From the NCBI RefSeq assembly GCF_009709555.1, contig NZ_WJBG01000161.1:62001-126000 (forward strand): a stretch of DNA of 64,000 nt, read 5' to 3'. A program made the translations under genes and the position numbers. Below, piece after piece: positions 32,723-39,948 of the stretch (positions are counted from its first letter, which is position 1; each line of letters begins with the position of its first letter). Source of the stretch: Streptomyces blattellae (GTDB taxonomy: Bacteria > Actinomycetota > Actinomycetes > Streptomycetales > Streptomycetaceae). Below the pieces are notes generated by a model that did not search any database, was not told the origin of the DNA, and saw only the letters and a program-made list of their open reading frames with translations.

Positions 32723-33970
32723 ATGCCGCGGACGGACCCGGAAAGCCACGGCCCCGTCCGGTACGGGCCGCCGATCCCGGACGACGGGCTGCCCGTACTG
32801 CCCGAAGCCGCCGGCGTAGTCGCCGAGGCCGCGACCCGCGCCGTCACCGAGCCGGTCGGCGGCGGCCCCGCGCTGCTGGACGCCGCGTGCGGCTACTGGG
32901 AGCGGCGGGGCCTCGCCGCCGGGCCCGAGCGGGCCGTCGCCGCGCCGGGCGCACCCGCGCTGCTGCTCGCGCTGACCTACGCCATCGGCGGCGACGTCCT
33001 GGTGCCGCGGCCGTGCGCGGCCTGGTGGGCGCCGTACGCACGGCTGCTGGGCAGACCCGTCTTCCATGTGGCGACACCGGCCGAGTGCGGCGGAGTCCCG
33101 GATCCGTACGCCCTGCTGGAGACCGTGCGCCGGGTCCGTGCCGAGGGCGGTGACCCGCGGCTGCTCGTGCTGTCCGTCGCCGACGACCCCACCGCCACCG
33201 TCGCGCCGCCCGAGGTGCTGCACGAGACCGTCGAGGCCGCCGAAGGCGAGGGGCTGCACCTGGTCAGCGACGAGACCTGGCGCGACACCCTGCACGCCCC
33301 GCACGACACCGTGCTGCTCAGCCCCGCCGAGATGCTGCCTGACCGGGTCACCGTCGTCACCGACCTGGCCGGTGCGCTGCTGCCGCCCGGCTGGCCCGCG
33401 GCCGTCGCCCGCTTCCCGGCCGGCGCGACCGGCGCCGGCCTCCACGCGCGCGTGCTCGACGTGCTCACCGCCCTCGGCGCCCGCGTCGCCGGACCGGTCG
33501 CCGCCGCGGCCGCGTACACGCTGACGGAACCCGAGCCGGTGTCCCTACGGCTGTCCGCCGCCGTACGCCTGCACGCGCGCGTGGCCGCCGCCGCGCACGC
33601 CGCCGTCATCGCGGCCGGCGCCCTCGCCCGCCCGCCACAGTCGGGCCGCCATCTCTACGTCGACCTGGGGCCGTTGCGCCCCGCGCTCACCGCACACGGA
33701 GTCGGCGACGCCCAGGAGTTGGAGGACTTCCTCGCCGCCCGCCTCGGCATGCCCGCCCCGGGCGGCCACCGCTTCGGCGACGACCTGGGGGCGCTGCGCG
33801 TACGGCTGTCCACGGGGCCGTTGCTCGGCGAAACGGACACCGAGCGCGCGCAGTGCCTCAGTTCGCCCTCGCCGTCGCGACTGCCACATGTGCACCGTGC
33901 GTTGAGCCACTTGAAGTCGGTGCTCGACGATCTCCGCGACGACTCTCAGCGGGGGGAGGCTCCTCGATGA
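32723..33970 (+). CDS. Aminotransferase class I-like protein lacking the PLP lysine
   Basis: A 415-residue protein with the fold-type I aminotransferase pattern: GGGPALLDAACGYWERRGL (about 47-64), APGAPALLLALTYAIGGDVLVPRPCAAWWAPYARLLG (75-110), LLVLSVADDPTATV and LVSDETWRDTLH (the conserved Asp/Tyr region, 180-191). Where the catalytic S-x-S-K should be, it reads VVTDLAGALLPPGW (residues 211-224), and the only lysine in the protein is residue 398. It therefore cannot form the usual internal aldimine, so a non-catalytic or altered role is likely. Translationally coupled (ATGA) to the metallo-hydrolase at 33967. Start ATG with GGGAGGGA upstream. Confidence 0.78.
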   Translation: MPRTDPESHGPVRYGPPIPDDGLPVLPEAAGVVAEAATRAVTEPVGGGPALLDAACGYWERRGLAAGPERAVAAPGAPALLLALTYAIGGDVLVPRPCAAWWAPYARLLGRPVFHVATPAECGGVPDPYALLETVRRVRAEGGDPRLLVLSVADDPTATVAPPEVLHETVEAAEGEGLHLVSDETWRDTLHAPHDTVLLSPAEMLPDRVTVVTDLAGALLPPGWPAAVARFPAGATGAGLHARVLDVLTALGARVAGPVAAAAAYTLTEPEPVSLRLSAAVRLHARVAAAAHAAVIAAGALARPPQSGRHLYVDLGPLRPALTAHGVGDAQELEDFLAARLGMPAPGGHRFGDDLGALRVRLSTGPLLGETDTERAQCLSSPSPSRLPHVHRALSHLKSVLDDLRDDSQRGEAPR

Positions 33971-34974
33971 CGCGGCAGTCCGAGTCGGCCACGCCGACGA
34001 CACCGTGTCCGCCCCTCGCCGAACCCCGCCCGCTGGGCGAACGCCGGGTCTGGCCGCGGAGGTTCCACGACCGGCTGACCGCGCCGCTGCCCGGTCTGAA
34101 GGCCGTCGCCCGGTTCGCCCGCGAGGGTTCCGTCCGCCCGGGCAGGGAGGGCCTCGCCGACATCCCCCGCCTGCCCTTCGAGCCCGCCCCACCGCCCCTG
34201 GTCGACGCGCGCACGATCGCCGTCTGCTGGGCGGGACACGCCAGTTGGGTCGTCCGGATCGGCGGGCTCACCGTCCTCACCGACCCGGTCTGGTCCCGCC
34301 GCATCCTCGGCACCCCGGCCCGCATCACCCCGGTCGGCGTCGACTGGGCCGCTCTGGGCCGCGTGGACGCGGTCGTCATCAGCCACAACCACTACGACCA
34401 TCTGGACGCCCCCACCCTGCGCCGCCTCCCGCGCGACACCCCGGTGTTCGTACCGGCCGGCCTCGGCCGCTGGTTCCACCGCCGCCGCTTCACCCGCGTC
34501 ACCGAGCTCGACTGGTGGGAAGCCGCCGAACTGCGCGGCACCCGCTTCGACTTCGTGCCCGCCCACCACTGGTCCAAGCGCACCCTCACCGACACCTGCC
34601 GCTCCCTGTGGGGCGGCTGGGTCCTCACCGCCCCCGACGGCCACCGCGTCCACTTCGCCGGCGACACCGGCTACGGCCACTGGTTCACCCGCATCGGCCG
34701 CCGCTACCCCGGCATCGACCTCACCCTCATGCCCATCGGCGCCTACGACCCCCGCTGGTGGCTCAGCGATGTCCACTGCGATCCCGAGGAGGCGGTCCGG
34801 GCGACCCTCGACCTGGGTGCGCGACGGATGGCCCCGATGCACTGGGGCACGTTCGTGCTGTCGGCAGAACCAGTACTGGAGCCGCTGACGCGGGTAAGGG
34901 CGGCCTGGCAGAGGGCGGGACTGGCACGCGAGGACCTGTGGGACCTGCCCGTCGGCGGATCGCGGGTGCTGTAG
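33967..34974 (+). CDS. MBL-fold metallo-hydrolase (NAPE-PLD-like)
   Basis: A 335-residue metallo-beta-lactamase-fold hydrolase of the UlaG/NAPE-PLD type. The metal motif SHNHYDHLD is at about 139, the later ligands in VHFAGDTGYGHWF and the C-terminal MAPMHWGTF. A ~70-residue N-terminal extension precedes the domain, as in NAPE-PLD-like phospholipase D proteins. The substrate could be a phospholipid or lactone. The start overlaps the lysine-less aminotransferase-like gene (ATGA), so the pair is made together. Confidence 0.9.
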   Translation: MTRQSESATPTTPCPPLAEPRPLGERRVWPRRFHDRLTAPLPGLKAVARFAREGSVRPGREGLADIPRLPFEPAPPPLVDARTIAVCWAGHASWVVRIGGLTVLTDPVWSRRILGTPARITPVGVDWAALGRVDAVVISHNHYDHLDAPTLRRLPRDTPVFVPAGLGRWFHRRRFTRVTELDWWEAAELRGTRFDFVPAHHWSKRTLTDTCRSLWGGWVLTAPDGHRVHFAGDTGYGHWFTRIGRRYPGIDLTLMPIGAYDPRWWLSDVHCDPEEAVRATLDLGARRMAPMHWGTFVLSAEPVLEPLTRVRAAWQRAGLAREDLWDLPVGGSRVL

Positions 34975-34980
34975 CGGCCC

Positions 34981-35040
34981 GAAGGGGCGCGGGGGTGTAT
35001 CGATGTGCGGCTCCGCCGCGTGGGCGCGACAAGCCCCCAC
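34981..35040 (+). repeat. Dispersed intergenic repeat, copy 1
   Basis: GAAGGGGCGCGGGGG...ATGTGCGGCTCCGCCGCG..GGGCGCGAC-type sequence between convergent genes. The same family recurs at about 41883-41935 (reverse) and 57981-58035. GCGGctccgCCGC forms a hairpin, so it may work as a terminator. Confidence 0.75.
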
Positions 35041-35064
35041 CCACCCGCACCCCGCGACCAACCC

Positions 35065-35685
35065 TCACCTGGCAGTCCGGACCCGCTTCCACACGCTCGG
35101 CGTCACACTGATCACCAAGGTCAGCGCGACCGCCGCGATCACACCCTCCCAGGGCTCCTCGAACAGCGAACCCCCCAGAATCCCGATCAGCTGATACGTC
35201 ACCGCCCACGCCAGGCACGCCGGAAAGTTGCCGCGGGCGAACCGTCGCATCGACCACTTCGCCAGCAGACACGCCAGCATCACCGGAATACGGCCCGCGG
35301 GCATCAGCCGGGACAGCACAAGCACCGCGACCCCGTGGTCGGCCAGCCGTTCCTGCGCCTGCGCAAGCCGCTCCTCCGGTGCCCGGGACCGAATCGCCTC
35401 CAGCCACCGCGACCCGTTCTTCGACCCCATCCCCCGCCGCCCCAGCCAGTACAGGGCGATGTCCCCGAGAAACGCGGCCAGCGACGCCGTGACGAAGACC
35501 AGCGCCAGCGCGAACGGCGCCGTCTGATGAAAGGCCACCACCGCCGCCGAACTCACCAGCGCCCCCGTCGGCACGACCGGCACCAGCGCCCCGATCAGCA
35601 CCAGCAGAAACAGGGTCGGATAGCCGATCGCCTGCTGGGTGGCCTCGGCCGGCGGCGGCGCCGTGGCGATCGCAAGCCACGTCAC
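35065..35685 (-). CDS. DedA family membrane protein
   Basis: A 206-residue polytopic membrane protein of the DedA/VTT family. PTLFLLVLIGALVPVVPTGALVSSAAVVAFHQT, ASLAAFLGDIALYWLGRRGMG (the F-GD/N-x-x-YW-GRR block), VLSRLMPAGRIPVMLACLLAKWSMRRFARGNFPACLAWAVTYQLIGILGG with the R-x-x-P-xGR motif, and a last helix. DedA proteins are implicated in membrane potential and lipid (undecaprenyl-phosphate or phospholipid) transport. The GTG start overlaps the stop of the metallo-hydrolase (GTGA), so they are co-expressed. Confidence 0.9.
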   Translation of the reverse strand: MTWLAIATAPPPAEATQQAIGYPTLFLLVLIGALVPVVPTGALVSSAAVVAFHQTAPFALALVFVTASLAAFLGDIALYWLGRRGMGSKNGSRWLEAIRSRAPEERLAQAQERLADHGVAVLVLSRLMPAGRIPVMLACLLAKWSMRRFARGNFPACLAWAVTYQLIGILGGSLFEEPWEGVIAAVALTLVISVTPSVWKRVRTAR

Positions 35686-36455
35686 CGCGCCACCTCTAGC
35701 CGCACGCTCTCCCCGTGCCCGAGCAGATGCACCGCCACCTCGGGTGCGGCGACGGAGGCCAGCCGCACGAACTCCGAGCCCGGCGTGTGGAATTCGTGCG
35801 GGCGCACCGCGTCCATCCCGATCGGCCAGTAGGTGCCGTAGTGCACCGGCACCGCACTGCGCGGCGCCAGCCGCGCCAGCGCCTGAGCGGCCCGTCCCGC
35901 GTCCAGATGGCCGTCCCCGAGATACGGCCCCCAGCCGCCGACCGGCAGCAGCGCCACGTCGACCGGCCCTACCTCCTCGGCCATCGTGTCGAACAGTCCC
36001 GTGTCCCCGGCGAAGTACGTACGCGCCTCGCCCTCGACGACATAGCCGAGCGCGGGGGAGCGGTGCGGCCCGACCGGCAGCCGCCGCCCGTCGTGCCGAG
36101 CGGGCACGGCCCGTACCACCAGGCCGCCGATCACCGTCTCGTCGCCGGGCGCCACTTCACGGATCTCCAGGTGCCCGAGCCGGCGCAGTCCCGGCACGGC
36201 CCTGGGCGCCCCCCGGGGCACGAGCAGGCGGGTGCCCGGTGCGAGCGTGGCGAGCGAGGGAACGTGCAGGTGGTCGGCGTGCAGATGGGAGACGAGCACC
36301 ACGTCCGCGTGCCGGGCCTGCGGCGGCGGTACCGCGCCCCGGCGACGGCGCAGATGGGCGAGCCGGCGGGCGAACAGGGGATCGGTGAGCACGCGTACGT
36401 CCGAGTCCGTGACCGTGCAGGTGGCGTGCCCCCACCAGGTGATCTCCACCGGCAC
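35682..36455 (-). CDS. MBL-fold metallo-hydrolase (UlaG-like)
   Basis: A 257-residue metallo-beta-lactamase-fold protein starting directly with the fold: MPVEITWWGHATCTV, metal motif VSHLHADHLH (about 58), further ligands in TYFAGDTGLFD and VPVHYGTYW. It belongs to the UlaG/L-ascorbate-6-P lactonase-like group; substrate unknown. The GTG start has GAAGGAGG 7 bases upstream. Coupled (GTGA) to the DedA gene, which suggests a membrane-lipid-related role for the pair. Confidence 0.9.
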   Translation of the reverse strand: MPVEITWWGHATCTVTDSDVRVLTDPLFARRLAHLRRRRGAVPPPQARHADVVLVSHLHADHLHVPSLATLAPGTRLLVPRGAPRAVPGLRRLGHLEIREVAPGDETVIGGLVVRAVPARHDGRRLPVGPHRSPALGYVVEGEARTYFAGDTGLFDTMAEEVGPVDVALLPVGGWGPYLGDGHLDAGRAAQALARLAPRSAVPVHYGTYWPIGMDAVRPHEFHTPGSEFVRLASVAAPEVAVHLLGHGESVRLEVAR

Positions 36456-36541
36456 CTCTTTGCCTCCTTCGCGCGACTCCCCCGAAGCCTACGACCAGGA
36501 GTAGTCTCGGCGCCTGAAACCCGGAGGTGAGGGGGGACGCC

Positions 36542-36943
36542 ATGGGACCGGTACGGGTCACGACCATCGCGAGTCTGACGCCGCTGGAGGAGCTGGACGA
36601 GGACCCCTTCCTGGTGGACTCCCGCAGCCAGCACGCCATGTGCGCCCGCTGGGCCGCGGAGCGCGGCTACACCGTCAGCCGTGAGCTGCTGGTCCGTGGA
36701 CTGCGGCCCGACCACTGCGCGCTCTGGGACGGCGTCCGGCCCGGCGTCGACCTCTTCGTGGCCCCCAGCCGCCGGGTGCTGGAGAGCGCCCTGTCCTCCG
36801 TCGACGAGTTCACCGCCGAGTGCGCCCGGCGCGGGGTGCGGGTGGAGACGGTGGGGGTCGCCGAGCCCGCCTACGACTCGCAGATGAAGGCCCGTGTCCA
36901 CCGGCGGCTGTCGATGCCGACGGCCGGGTACGACGGACGCTAG
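36542..36943 (+). CDS. Conserved hypothetical protein ending at a MITE
   Basis: A 133-residue soluble protein I do not recognise: MGPVRVTTIASLTPLEELDEDPFLVDSRSQHAMCARWAAERGYTVSRELLVRGLRPDHCALWDGVRPGVDLFVAPSRRVLESAL...CARRGVRVETVGVAEPAYDSQMKARVHRRLSMPTAGYDGR. The layout resembles small serine-recombinase-like or response-regulator-like alpha/beta folds, but no catalytic motif is evident. GAGGGGGG lies before the ATG at 36542. The stop codon TAG lies in the CTAG target site of the element at 36944, so the original C-terminus may have been different. Confidence 0.6.
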   Translation: MGPVRVTTIASLTPLEELDEDPFLVDSRSQHAMCARWAAERGYTVSRELLVRGLRPDHCALWDGVRPGVDLFVAPSRRVLESALSSVDEFTAECARRGVRVETVGVAEPAYDSQMKARVHRRLSMPTAGYDGR

Positions 36944-37089
36944 GGCGTGTTTCGAAGGTCCCGCTGCCTGCCACGCGACGCCTGGCACGCACGCCCGAAC
37001 CGCGCTTCGCACGGCTCGGGCGGGAGGGGCCCCCATCGCCACCGCGTGGCTCGCCCTTCGGGCGGACGACGGGACTTTCGAAACACGCC
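36944..37089. mobile_element. MITE-like element with 19-20-bp inverted ends and CTAG duplication
   Basis: A 146-base non-coding element. Left end GGCGTGTTTCGAAGGTCCC and right end GGGACTTTCGAAACACGCC are inverted repeats with one mismatch. Both sides are flanked by CTAG (36940-36943 and 37090-37093), the target duplication typical of IS5-family transposition. No transposase frame is inside, so a parent IS elsewhere would have to supply it. Too short for an IS, hence MITE-like. Confidence 0.85.
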
Positions 37090-37174
37090 CTAGCCCGTCC
37101 CTCACCCCGCTATGACACGCTTCAGGGGAAGAGGCCCGTATTGACGACGGGCCGGGACGTGAGGTGTACGGGGC

Positions 37175-39250
37175 GTGCGTGGTGGTCGTTGGCGGCGGGT
37201 CGTCAGTCAGGCCGGGCGGAGTGTCGCCGTGTGGGCGGTCTCCACGGCCACCATGCTCGCGCTCGCCGGCCTGCTGCCCGACTTCCAGCTGCGGTCCGCG
37301 GACGGCGACAGCGCCACCGACATAGCGATGACCGCCGCGTTCGGCGCGGGCGCCTTCGGTGTGCTGTCGGCCCTGGTGTGGCCGCTGCTCGTGCGGCTGC
37401 TGCTGCTGGTGCCCGCGTTGGTCCTGGGGCTGCTGGTGTTCTTCCTCAACGGCGGTCTGCTGCTGGTCGCGCTGCGCCTGAACCCCACCGAGCGCGGCGC
37501 CGTCGCCTGGGAGACCGCGGTCGTGGTCGCCGCCGCGATGTCCGCCGTCGCCTCCGCCACCGGCGGTGCCCTGGCCGTGCGCGACGACGATGCCTACCGG
37601 CGCCGCCTGTACCGCCTCGCCGACCGCCGCCGCGGCTCGGGGCCGCCCTGCCCGCCCACCCACGGCACCGTCTTCCTGCAACTCGACGGCGTCGGCCACG
37701 ACGTCCTGCTGGACGCGGTCGGCAAGGGCCTCATGCCGACGATCGCCCGCTGGCTGGGAACCGGCGACCGGGCCAGGCCCACCCACCGGCTCACCCCGTG
37801 GCGCACCGACTGGTCCAGCCAGACCGGCGCCAGCCAGCTCGGCATCCTGCACGGCAGCAACCACGACATCCCCGCCTTCCGCTGGTACGAGAAGGACCGC
37901 CGGGAGGTGATGGTCAGCAACCGCCCCACCAGCGCCGCCGAGCTCCAGCGCCGCGCCGTCGAGCGCACCGGCGACACCGGACTGCTCGCCGTCGACGGCG
38001 CCAGCCGCGGCAACCTGTTCAGCGGCGGCGCCGACCAGCAGGCCCTCGTGCTGTCCATCGCCACCAAGCGGCGAGGCCGGAAGAACCGCTCCCGGGCGGG
38101 CTACTTCGCCTACTTCTCCGACCCGGCGAACGCCGTGCGCACCGCCCTTTCCTTCGTCGCCGAGGTCGGCCGGGAGATCGGCCAGTCCACCCGGGCCCGC
38201 TTCGGCAAGGTCCGCCCGCGAGTCGGACGCGGCGGCCTCTACCCCCTCGTCCGCGCCTTCGCGACGGTCGTCGAACGGGACGTGGTGGTCGCCGCGGTGA
38301 TGGGCGACATGCTCGCCGGGCGCACCGCCGTCTATGCGGACCTGGTGGCGTACGACGAAGTGGCGCACCACTCCGGACCGATGAGCCGGGACGCCGGGAA
38401 GGTCCTCGAACGTCTCGACCGGGCGCTGGCGCTGATCGAGACGGTCGCCGAGCACGCCCCGCGGCCGTACAGGATCGTCGTGCTGTCGGACCACGGGCAG
38501 AGCCCCGGCGAGACCTTCCGGGCCCGCTACGGCCTCTCCCTCGGCGACCTGGTGCGGGCCGGCTGCGGACTGCCCGTGCCGCGCAAGGCGGAGCGCACCC
38601 ACAGCGGCGCCGAGGCCCGCGCCGCGGTACGTGCGGCGCTGCACAGGCCGGTCGAGGAGGGCGGCGAGCAGTACCGTCCCTCGCGCCGCTCGGAACCGCT
38701 GGTGCTGGCCTCCGGCAATCTCGGCCTGGTCTCCTTCCCGGATGTCGCGCACCGGATGAGCAAGGAGGAGATCGACGTCCGTCACCCCGCCCTGCTGACC
38801 ACGCTCGCCAACCACCCCGGCATCGGCTTCGTACTGGTCCGCAGCGAACAGCACGGCGGCGTCGTGCTCGGCCCGTACGGCACCGAGATCCCGCTGGACC
38901 GGCTCGACGAGGACCCGGGCCCCCTCAAGGACTTCGGCCCCGGTGCCGCCGACGTGGTCCGACGCACCCACTCCTTCCCGCACACCGCCGACATCATGGT
39001 CAACTCCTGGTACGACCCGGCGGAGGGTGAAGTCCTCGCCTTCGAGGAGCAGATCGGCTCACACGGCGGCCTCGGCGGCGGCCAGACGAAGCCCTTCCTG
39101 CTGTCGCCCGTCGCCCTGTCCGCCCCGGTCGACGGCGCGCGGGAACTCGCCGGCGCCGAACACGTCCACCGCGTGCTGCGCCGCTGGCTGCGTGAGGCGG
39201 GCGGGCCGCAGGTGCCGCTGGAGACGGAGCCGGAGGAACGGGCCGCCTGA
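37175..39250 (+). CDS. Holin-like membrane domain fused to alkaline-phosphatase-superfamily hydrolase
   Basis: A 691-residue protein. The N-terminal ~145 residues hold four hydrophobic helices (VAVWAVSTATMLALAGLLPDF, ALVWPLLVRLLLLVPALVLGLLVFFLNGGLLLVALRL, AVVVAAAMSAVASATGGALAV) of the phage-holin-4/GtrA-like type. The rest is a phosphodiesterase/sulfatase-fold domain with the metal-site motifs FLQLDGVGHDVLLDAVGKGLMPTIA, the substrate T/S region SSQTGASQLGILHG, YADLVAYDEVAHHSGP, VVLSDHGQ and IGSHGGLGGGQT. GTG start, 85 bases after the MITE-like element. The natural substrate is not readable; probably a membrane-anchored phosphodiesterase. Confidence 0.85.
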   Translation: MRGGRWRRVVSQAGRSVAVWAVSTATMLALAGLLPDFQLRSADGDSATDIAMTAAFGAGAFGVLSALVWPLLVRLLLLVPALVLGLLVFFLNGGLLLVALRLNPTERGAVAWETAVVVAAAMSAVASATGGALAVRDDDAYRRRLYRLADRRRGSGPPCPPTHGTVFLQLDGVGHDVLLDAVGKGLMPTIARWLGTGDRARPTHRLTPWRTDWSSQTGASQLGILHGSNHDIPAFRWYEKDRREVMVSNRPTSAAELQRRAVERTGDTGLLAVDGASRGNLFSGGADQQALVLSIATKRRGRKNRSRAGYFAYFSDPANAVRTALSFVAEVGREIGQSTRARFGKVRPRVGRGGLYPLVRAFATVVERDVVVAAVMGDMLAGRTAVYADLVAYDEVAHHSGPMSRDAGKVLERLDRALALIETVAEHAPRPYRIVVLSDHGQSPGETFRARYGLSLGDLVRAGCGLPVPRKAERTHSGAEARAAVRAALHRPVEEGGEQYRPSRRSEPLVLASGNLGLVSFPDVAHRMSKEEIDVRHPALLTTLANHPGIGFVLVRSEQHGGVVLGPYGTEIPLDRLDEDPGPLKDFGPGAADVVRRTHSFPHTADIMVNSWYDPAEGEVLAFEEQIGSHGGLGGGQTKPFLLSPVALSAPVDGARELAGAEHVHRVLRRWLREAGGPQVPLETEPEERAA

Positions 39251-39352
39251 AATCCGGGTGCGTCTGAGCGGGTGCACGACCGCGGCGGTACGGAATGTGA
39301 TCGGATGGGCCCACGGAACCCCGCAACGGGACCCCATGCGAAAGGAAGAACC

Positions 39353-39781
39353 GTGGCAACCACGCGCTCCGCACACACGGTCTGGGAAGGCAACCTCCTT
39401 GAGGGCAACGGCGTCGTCACCTTCGACTCCTCCGGTGCCATCGGCGAGCAGCCGGTCACGTGGGCTTCGCGCGCCCAGGACGCGAACGGCAGGACCAGCC
39501 CCGAGGAGCTGATCGCCGCCGCCCACTCCAGCTGCTTCTCCATGGCCTTCTCGAACATGCTCGCCAAGGCCGGCACCCCGCCCACCAAGCTCGTCACCTC
39601 GGCCGACGTGTCCTTCCAGCCGGGTGAGGGGATCACCGGCATCCACCTCACCGTCGAGGGCACGGTTCCGGGCATCGAGAACGACACGTTCGTCGCCACG
39701 GCGGAGGAGGCGAAGGTCGGCTGCCCGGTCAGCCAGGCGCTCGCGGGGACGACGATCACGTTGTCGGCGAAGCTGGCGTGA
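39353..39781 (+). CDS. OsmC-type peroxiredoxin
   Basis: A 142-residue OsmC/Ohr family peroxidase that reduces organic hydroperoxides with two redox cysteines, C60 in AHSSCFSMAFS and C124 in VGCPVSQAL, plus the conserved N-terminal strand HTVWEGNLLEGNGVVTF. It has the OsmC length and the ITLSAKL ending. The GTG at 39353 has AAGGAAGAA upstream. Often driven by stress sigma factors, though no clear SigB box is seen here. Confidence 0.92.
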   Translation: MATTRSAHTVWEGNLLEGNGVVTFDSSGAIGEQPVTWASRAQDANGRTSPEELIAAAHSSCFSMAFSNMLAKAGTPPTKLVTSADVSFQPGEGITGIHLTVEGTVPGIENDTFVATAEEAKVGCPVSQALAGTTITLSAKLA

Positions 39782-39883
39782 CGCTCCGCCGGTGTGCGGG
39801 GGAAGGCGCGGTCCGTTGCCGGCTGCGGCGCCGTCGTGGCTGATCGCGCAGTTCCCCGCGCCCCTGAGGGGGTACCCGTCCCA

Positions 39884-39919
39884 TTGACAACCGCGCACTC
39901 AAGTTTTGTGCTGGAGTGC
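39884..39919 (+). promoter_or_regulatory. Promoter with overlapping operator upstream of dnaK
   Basis: A consensus -35 (TTGACA, 39884-39889) is followed by a weak -10 near 39907. A 9-base inverted repeat, GCACTCAAG (39895-39903) and CTGGAGTGC (39911-39919), 7 bases apart with one mismatch, overlaps the spacer and -10. It resembles heat-shock operators: the halves recall HspR ACTCAAG and CIRCE GCACTC/GAGTGC, but arrangement and spacing differ from both. Confidence 0.5.
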
Positions 39920-39948
39920 GGGAGTGGTCCTGGCGGAAGGGGACAGCG

